Source of the DNA: Cephalopachus bancanus
Taxonomy: Eukaryota; Chordata; Mammalia; Primates; Tarsiidae
Assembly (NCBI GenBank): GCA_027257055.1
Contig: JAPVLO010000403.1
Coordinates: 248,001-312,000, forward strand
DNA: 64,000 nucleotides
Reading direction: 5' to 3'
In this document: positions 57,123-64,000 of the stretch, in pieces
How positions within the stretch are numbered: the stretch's first letter is position 1
Layout of the letters: each line of letters opens with the position of its first letter
The notes under the pieces: generated by a model
Databases searched by the model: none
Told to the model about the DNA's origin: nothing
The model's input: only the letters and a program-made list of their open reading frames with translations
Made by a program: the position numbers and the translations under genes

Positions 57123-57418
57123 AGCCGGGCTCGGTGGCTCAGCCTGTAATCCCGCGCCTTTGGGAGGCTGAGGTGAGTGGATTGCCTGAGCCTGCGGGTT
57201 CGAGACCCGCCTGGGCAGCGAGACCTCATCTCTACAATAAATCAAAAAATCAGCCGGGCGTGGTAGCACACGCCTGTAATTCCAGCTACTCGGAAGGCTG
57301 AGGCGGAAGGATCGCCGGAGCCCAGCAGGTCGAGGCTGCGGTGGCCGGGAGTGGCCACTGCACTCCAGTCTGGGCGACCGAGTGAGACTCCAACTCAAAA
57401 ATAAAAAATAAAAATAAA
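57123..57418 (+). mobile_element. Alu-type SINE, closest to consensus
   Basis: Seen: complete dimer from 'agccgggctcggtggctcag' to 'gactccaactc' with an (AAAAT)n tail. Both the B-box stem (gcgggt/acccgc, with one T) and the right-arm stem are intact. Exact 13-bp TSD 'aataacaaatata' at 57110-57122 and 57419-57431. Probably the youngest copy here. Confidence 0.96.
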
Positions 57419-57431
57419 AATAACAAATATA

Positions 57432-57639
57432 GGTGTAATGAACTTTACCAATTAATCTATGGTTCTTGTACGTGCCATTTTAGTTACCTTTTTAGATCAA
57501 TTGCTGAATTCTGGAAGCTGGGATAAACATGATGAACACTCGAAAAGGGCATTTCTATGTCCTAATTTGTAAAATTTACATGTAATTTTCCCCAATGCCA
57601 ATCAGTAGTATGAATTGATAGCATTACAAGCTGCAAAAA
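57432..57639. other. Unassigned sequence
   Basis: No repeat or gene recognised; leads into the candidate regulatory segment. Confidence 0.5.
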
Positions 57640-57780
57640 TCTTGTTACTGTAAATTAATATTTTCTGCATATCTTATTTAGTAATGATAGCTTTCCTCGT
57701 CCTGGGTAAATATCAGTCAATACGCAGATTAATTGCTTCTGCAGATTAATTGCTCCACAGATGTCATGGCTCTACCAAAA
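57640..57780. promoter_or_regulatory. Candidate regulatory element with a duplicated homeodomain site
   Basis: Seen: the 14-bp word gcagattaattgct occurs exactly twice, at 57724-57737 and 57741-57754 (17-bp spacing), beside 'tttagtaatgatagctttcc'. Repeat-free. Inference: a paired TTAATTG-type homeodomain binding site in an enhancer. Confidence 0.35.
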
Positions 57781-57796
57781 GAAAAGTTGAAAATGT

Positions 57797-57911
57797 ATTA
57801 ATTTTTTTAATTTGATAATTTTCATATGTACATATTTTCAGGGTACCTTTGATAATTTAATACATTCACATAATTTGTAGAGATCAAATCAGTATAGTTG
57901 GAATATAAAAT
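57797..57911 (-). mobile_element. Old L1 3' end fragment
   Basis: Seen: 'catatgtacatattttcagg', 'gatcaaatcagtatagttgg' and 'aatat' is the reversed terminal part of an old L1 3' UTR ('..ttacatatgtacatatttatggggtacatgtga..'). Confidence 0.6.
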
Positions 57912-60879
57912 GTGTCCACTTTTAGTGTACATCATGTGAGTGCTGTGACAGGGTGCTCCTGGGCTCCTGTCAGGTCAGGAGACTGTTGTGTTTTAATGGT
58001 GTGTTTTGACATGAGGCCTGGTCCAGAAGGTTTTGCACAATGATCCTTGACAATTCTTGGGAGAGTTCTGCTGCCATGTACATGTGGACAAATCTTGACA
58101 TTGGTTGATCAACCTAGAGTGAGACCGGGGTCAGCCTCAGAGAGTAGTCCACTCATTAAAAGTCTGGAACAAGGCTGGTATTCAAAAAAGTATACTGAGT
58201 TTTCTAGTTTCTGGTATACCACAGAAGAAGGAGTTTATGAAAATATAAAGTCAGAAACAGGACATTTCTAGTTTCAGGAGAACAAAGTTGGTGGGTGTGG
58301 GTAGTCACTAATAAGCGTTAAAACTTAATATGACTAACGCCTATGGCTTGAAAAGCTCCAAGAGAGGAACAGAAGGGCTGCAGTGAAATATGACAATTGC
58401 CCACACTGTCTTTCTGGGTTGCCTCCCTCCTTCCCTCCCTCCTTTTTGCCTTCCTTCCCTCCCTCCCTCCCTCATTCCTCACTGTCATCACCCCTGGCCA
58501 CTTTTCTCAGTTTTGTGGACCCCTTTTTACATCAGTATTAATTCTATCATCACATTTTTGCACCTGTACTTGGCCCTAGGCTCAGAATCCTCAGAAAAGA
58601 ACATGATTTTTTTCTGTCCTCAGCAAGACAGGTGCTCAACATATGACTATTAATAAGTTCTGAAAGTAGACAAACAAAAAGCACTTCTTTTTACCTTCTA
58701 AAAACCACAGAAATCCAAAAAGTACTCTCTCCCTCTCCCTCTCCTTCTGTTTCAGTAAAGTGATGAGTAATGCCGGAAACAGTGGGTAAAGCTATATGGA
58801 GGAATATATATATTCAACATGTTCTAAATACATCCAACTTAGTCTTATTCAAAGTCAAATTGGAAAAGCAGATGAAGACACCTCTCTAAGACTAAATGAC
58901 TTCAATCTGTGCATCTGTTAATTCCACAGGACTCCAAGGAAGACAATTGAGATGTGGCCTAGTTCTGAACCATGAGATCAGAGAATTACAGATGTGACCC
59001 TCACCTGTAATTGGTTTCAATACGGACCTATTGATGAATCACTCCTCCATATCGAGCAAGTTGAACAAAATTAGATGACTCAAGACTAAAACAAAATAAC
59101 CTATTTCAACTATGGCAGCATGGTTCCTGAATTCTTTGGGTGAATAAATGGGTAAATAAAGGAAATAAAATCCAGTGAATATAAACCTCCCGGATTTCCA
59201 ATCTAGAAAGATAGTGTAGGCAATTGTCACAATCCATTGTCTCCTTTCTGTTACTCTCTTAGAGCATTTCAAGACATATATTTTGGATATATTAGGTTTT
59301 AGAGATTATTAACTGTTTGAACCCAACAGCCTGTTCTCCTAAAACCAGTGTCTTTGGATACTTATTTAATTAGTAAAAATTGCTTGAGAATCAATACTGA
59401 GGCAGAGTCTGTTGAACAGGTTTATAAAAGATAAAGAAGAAAAAGTACACAGTGAAATCTCAGACACCAAGATACACAAATCTCTCTAGACAGTGGAGCG
59501 CCAAGCTGAGGAAAGAGAAATTATAGAATAATCTAAAATGCATCTATAAAATGAAAGACTCTATCCCTTATCAGATTCTACTCAACTAAAAGACCCAGAG
59601 TCATTACAGACTGACCCCAGAATATGAACTCAATATTCTGCATAAGGCCGAAAATGAAGAAAATTATTAAAAATTATACTGGGAAAAAAACTTTACCCTG
59701 ATATATCTCTGCTTGAAAGAATTTATGTAGTTCTTGCTGGTGTATTTCAAAAACAAGTTTGCCATAACTTGTAAAAATCAAGAGAAGATGAGCTCAAGAT
59801 AATTGGAAGTACTGGAAATTTTTAAAATAATTTTTTGTTTAATATTACATGTGGACTTTCAGTCTGGAAATGAGAACTCTGACTATAAGTAATTAAATCT
59901 ACGTAATCATAACTAGTATGAATAAGATGAGCAGAGATTTGTTTATTCGCCAACCTCAAAGTCCTGGGACAGAGAGATGACAATTTTTGAAACTCATAAA
60001 TTATTAGCCAAATAAGTGTGACAGAAAATATAGATGTATTTAAAAGCATTTGGACAAATTATGACTGATACAGTCACCAATGACTTGGAAATACATTTAG
60101 CCCCTGGAATTAAGATGACTTCAGAAGAGGCAATAAAAGTATTTTCTTGACATCTTTGTGGACAGGAGAATTCAGGTGTGAAAGGACCATATGTTCAAAT
60201 ATTCCCAAACAGCTCACGTGTTAGAACAGTTTGAGAGCTATTGATGTAATCAAAATATTACCTTTAATCCATTCAGCATACCACTTTGTATTCTTATTCC
60301 TCTTCAAGTACAATTTCAATTTCAAGTACAGTGAAGACAAACTTTCAGTAGTGGATGCTCCCCTTTGATTGATAGCCAGAGGTCAGGACTCTCTAGCAAT
60401 TCTGATGAATGTATGTAACTTCTTGGTTCATCCCTATTGTTTCATCTTAAATTCTGCAAATGAGATGATGCAGATGAGCAGTGCAGCAGTTCCTTCTCAT
60501 TTGCATTTTATTAGCTTTATGACAGTTTCCTTCTTGCATGATATTACCTAATTACATCCTTCAAGGAAGCACTAACATATCACTCTCTACTTTCAATTAT
60601 TCACTCCAACGAAGGGAATCATGAAACTCCCACCTCCTCCCAGAAAATTCACCCAGCAATTGGTTCGCTGTGGGAGGGAGATGATGTGAAGGAGTGGGAC
60701 CACAATCTCAATCAGGAGTTCTTAAAGAGATGTTTAGCTTTGGCCCCTCTTTCCTAGCCACACAATAACACAGCTCTCAGGACCATGTATGCCCAGATGG
60801 TATTACCCAACTTTATTGATCATGTGCTTCACTGAATTTGTTCCAAAAGACACTTATTTCAAATAACTTTAGAATGTTT
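57912..60879. other. Unassigned sequence
   Basis: No gene recognised. Contains a (CCTT)n/(CCCT)n repeat at 58422-58475 and a CCCTCT repeat at 58723-58750. 57915-58300 may be an old LTR-like segment but no family could be named. The short ORFs (58047-58271, 59039-59272, 59822-60049) show no domain. Confidence 0.5.
58422..58475. repeat. (CCCT)n/(CCTT)n repeat
   Basis: Seen: imperfect tetranucleotide pyrimidine tract, similar to that at 54231-54291. Confidence 0.92.
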
Positions 60880-60896
60880 CCAAAATCATTTATTTA

Positions 60897-61199
60897 TTTA
60901 TTTATTTTAATTTTTTTTTTTTGAGATGGAGTCTCACTCTGTCGCCCAGACTGGAGTGCAGTGGCCACTCCCAGCCACCGCAGCCTCACCTGCTGGGCTC
61001 CAGCAATCCTTCCGCCTCAGCCTTCCAAGTAGCTGGAACTACAGGCGCGCCCTACCATGCCCGGCTGGTTTTTTGATTTATTGTAGAGATGAGATCTCAC
61101 CAAGTTGCCCAGGTGGGTCTCAAATCCGCGGGCTCAGGCAATCTGCTCACCTCGGCCTCCCAAAGCGTTGGGATTAAAGGCTGAGCCACTGAGCCCAGC
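60897..61199 (-). mobile_element. Alu-type SINE
   Basis: Seen: T-rich tail, 'gagatggagtctcactctgt' to 'aggctgagccactgagcccagc'. 17-bp TSD with one mismatch, 'ccaaaatcatttattta' at 60880-60896 and 'ccaaaatcattcattta' at 61200-61216. The ORF at 60926-61177 is SINE-derived. Confidence 0.94.
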
Positions 61200-61216
61200 C
61201 CAAAATCATTCATTTA

Positions 61217-63074
61217 TAAAGATCCATATTTTCCCAATATTTCAAAGAAAGGGTATAATCACTGAAAACATTTGAAAAGAGGAAAATCCAGACTGATTTT
61301 GATCACTGTTGTTTTGCAGTTGCTGCGTAGCTTCCTAAAAGGTCTGCTACACCTTTTACATATGGATGATCAGCTCTATGTAAAATTGTGAAGTTGTGTC
61401 TTTGATGCCTGATTTTCCTTGACTCTCTTCTATCTTGATGGCACCTTTCCTTTATTCTTGGTACTTAACTCAGAGGTTGTATTATACTAGACTTCCCTTT
61501 TTGTTCTATTTTATTTTTACTGTATTTAGTTAATGTATCCTGGTTATTGCAAGAAAACCCTGAGGTTAAATTTTTATCAATTTGTCTAACCCTTTTTCAT
61601 TCTGTCTACCTATACTTCCTTTATGTATTGCTTTGTTGAGGGTAATGATTGTATAATGTGCTTCTCTAAGTCACAGAGGTTGAGTAGAATAAAAAGCGCA
61701 CTGTAGCAGAAGACATGTCTCTGTTACTTGACAATTATATGATTTCATTAATTTAATTTCTTTAAGTCCTAGTTTCCTTACTTGTAAGTTGGAGTTAATA
61801 ATGTTTACTCTGTCTTCTTTATAGGATTTCTGTGATCACAAATGTTAAATGAGTCTATGATCACCTTATCCATACTCTTCATGATTTGATAGTTTCCAGT
61901 CATACATCTTCCTTTCTTAATCTTTTCTGTCTTCTCAGTTTGTCTACTCATACCCCTGCTCATTTTTCTTGTCCTTTACTTATTCCATTTTCTCATTATT
62001 AAAGGCCAGCAATTAGAACACACTATTCCAGGGTGTTCTGAGAGTTCTGTGTTTTATTTCCAGTTCGCTTTTGGTTAATGGCCAATATTTCATTTATTTA
62101 TTTAAAAAGTAAAAGCAGTCTGTGGAATGACTATTTAGAGAGTAATTCCCAATTGCTCCAGAAAACATTTCTTGGACCATGTCTAATATTAGAGACTCCT
62201 TCAGGATAAGTAATAAGCTGCTGATCCACTTACACATTGACAAGAACCTGTGAGATGTTCCTGGTGTCTATCTTAAAATCTTGACTGCTTCTTTCACTTC
62301 CTGATAGAGTTTCATGCTATTCTCAGACTTCCAGACATAATTATGCACCATTTATTGTTTTGTAGACTAAATCTAAAGCTGTTAAATGAGATCAGCCCAA
62401 GCACAGGTTCTTGATGTATCTTCAATCAAAACTTCTCCACCTGAGAAGTTTCCTTACTCTTTGCCAGTGTTAACAGTTCCAAAGTGGTTCAGTTGTTAAT
62501 GATCTTTAACGTAAAAACTTTTCAAAGATATCTTTAGATTGAAGTAGTTTCCATGTGGGACATATTAGATTACTAATATATTTCTGTTCGCTAAATCATG
62601 GGTTTCTCTCATCTACTTTCCTCATTCCTTACTCAGAATAATAAATTAGTAAGACATGGTTTTGTTCTGAGAACCACATTGCTCTTGCTGCTATAGGCTA
62701 CTTTTATGAAAGTGAGACTGAAATTCACTAACCATCTTACTTTAGAATAGAAATATAACAATAATCTGCAGTATATTGAGTTCCCACTGAAGTTCTTGTA
62801 AATGAAAAATATGAATGCTATCTCTATGGATATCTAATTGGTAAATTTAGACCCCTAAACACAGTTCAAGACAACAAATGACAGAAATGGGCTAGAAATT
62901 CCTCAATTTCCATTCTTCACATTGGATAAACTTGATGGAATAAAGGTCATAAGAAAGGCAAAAGAGATCTAAGCTTCCAGGCAACACAAATATATCTTAA
63001 CAATAACTTTCCTGAGAGAAGCTTTAAACTAGTGTCCCTATTGGTATCGTGTCTGCAAAGTCTTCACCAAATCA
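61217..63074. other. Unassigned sequence with one MIR
   Basis: A reversed MIR lies at about 61715-61870 ('taagtcctagtttccttact', 'tgtaagttggagttaataat', 'aggatttctgtgatcacaaa'). No gene or other repeat recognised in the remainder. Confidence 0.5.
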
Positions 63075-64000
63075 TAGGTCCCAAACTTGTACTTTTTTCT
63101 AAAAGTTTTATGGCTTAAATTCAAATATACAATGAATTTTGAGTTAATTTTTTGTACAAGGTTTAAGTTAAGGCTCAGTTTTTCTTTATCTCAATGAATA
63201 TCTAATTGCTCCAGCACCACTTATTTGAAAGTCTTTTTTCCTTCCACTAAGTTTCCTTTTACACTTTTGTCATAAATCAGTTACCTGTCCTGATGTAAAT
63301 CTATTTCTGGGATGTTTGTTTTGTTCTATTGATCCATATGTCTATCCTAACACCAATATCACACAGTGTTGTAGGGTATACTGCTTCTTATTTTATTCTT
63401 TTCTAAATTTTATTTATAATTTTTTTAATTTTAAAAATGTGATATACAGTTCAGGGTTAAGTATACAAGTGTTCATTATGCAGGTACCCTTGTTGATGAG
63501 GTGTGTCCCCCTTCCCTGGCAGTCTCCCACTACTGCCAATCCCCCCCGCCCCTTCCCTCACAATTTCCCACTACTGACTAGTGCCTTCTTAGCACAGTAG
63601 GCAGTGAGTCAGTCTCATATTCTTTTTTTTTTTAATAGTTTTATCTGTTCTAGTTCTTTTACCTTTCCATTTAAATTTTAAAATAATCTCATCTATATGT
63701 ACAAAAAAATCTTGCTGGGATTTTGAAAGAAAATGCATTAAACCTGTATATGTCAATTTGGAGAGAATTGACATCTTTACTATGTTGATCTTCTAACCCA
63801 AGAGATACGTTCTTCTATTAATTTAGATTTTATTTGATTTCTTTCATGAACATTTTTTAGTTTTCAGTTTACAAGTCCTACAAATGTTTTGTTAGATTTA
63901 CACATAAGCATTTTTTAACAATTATAAATTATATTGTATTTTGAATTTTGGTTTCCACATCCTTATTGCTAGTATAAAAATATATAGTAGACTTTTTTTC
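63075..64000 (-). mobile_element. Old L1 (L1MA/MB-like), runs off the window
   Basis: Seen: ORF2-complement landmarks 'ctattgatccatatgtctat', 'ccaatatcacacagtgttgt', after the insertion 'aaatcttgctgggattttga', 'tcaatttggagagaattgac' and 'cttttagttttcagtttaca'-like text. It is interrupted by a young L1 3' end and continues past base 64000. Confidence 0.82.
63391..63594 (-). mobile_element. Short L1 3' end nested in old L1
   Basis: Seen: 'aatgtgatatacagttcagg' and 'ttcattatgcaggtaccctt' with two C-rich 3' UTR units; about 200 bp only. A short TSD 'cttctta' is possible (63384-63390; 63595-63601), and the old L1 is collinear across it. Confidence 0.82.

Overview
This window is non-coding primate DNA. 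No rRNA, tRNA, operon, CRISPR array or intact protein gene is visible. Most of it is dimeric 7SL-derived (Alu-type) SINEs, L1 LINEs, LTRs, MIR/L2 fossils, DNA-transposon fossils and microsatellites. The Alu-type SINE has its own consensus: left arm with a GGTTCGAGACC B box, an ACAATAAATCAAAA linker, a right arm with a GTGGCC/GGCCAC stem, and a GACTCCAACTC end. It does not match the anthropoid AluS/Y, lemur or galago forms I know. A tarsier, or another primate outside those groups, is my best inference; this is not proven.

Layout. 1-3450: ERVL-like LTR with a SINE inserted, old L1M pieces, three SINEs. 3600-9235: several decayed L1M/HAL1 ORF1-type fragments and one SINE. 9560-11887: mostly repeat-free, with a candidate conserved regulatory element. 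11888-22800: sparse old repeats (Alu, L2, MER5, MIR), plus a MIR split by an L1 that appears to carry a 3' transduction. 22803-25445: old minus-strand L1 broken by a SINE and a MaLR LTR, which itself carries a SINE. 25597-28001: lineage-specific minus-strand L1 with a second L1 nested in the same orientation; both have exact target-site duplications (TSDs). 29901-37383: near full-length plus-strand L1 with a long 5' UTR containing a 174-bp tandem repeat, broken ORF1 and ORF2, and a SINE in ORF2. 39377-43069: about 3.7 kb with almost no recognisable transposons, holding two candidate regulatory elements. 43082-48230: truncated L1s, SINEs, an L1M 3' end and an MLT1-like LTR. 49560-52200: two mariner transposase fossils. 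53250-57418: an MLT2-like LTR, then a MIR split by a Tigger-like element that is itself filled with later insertions. 57432-64000: mostly unassigned sequence, one SINE, and an old L1 at the right edge with a young L1 3' end inside it.

No gene network can be described. The window reads as a gene desert or a large intron. Its likely functional content is a handful of repeat-poor, homeodomain-motif-rich segments. The rest records a well-ordered insertion history. Family names for repeats are from recognition only; no database search was run.
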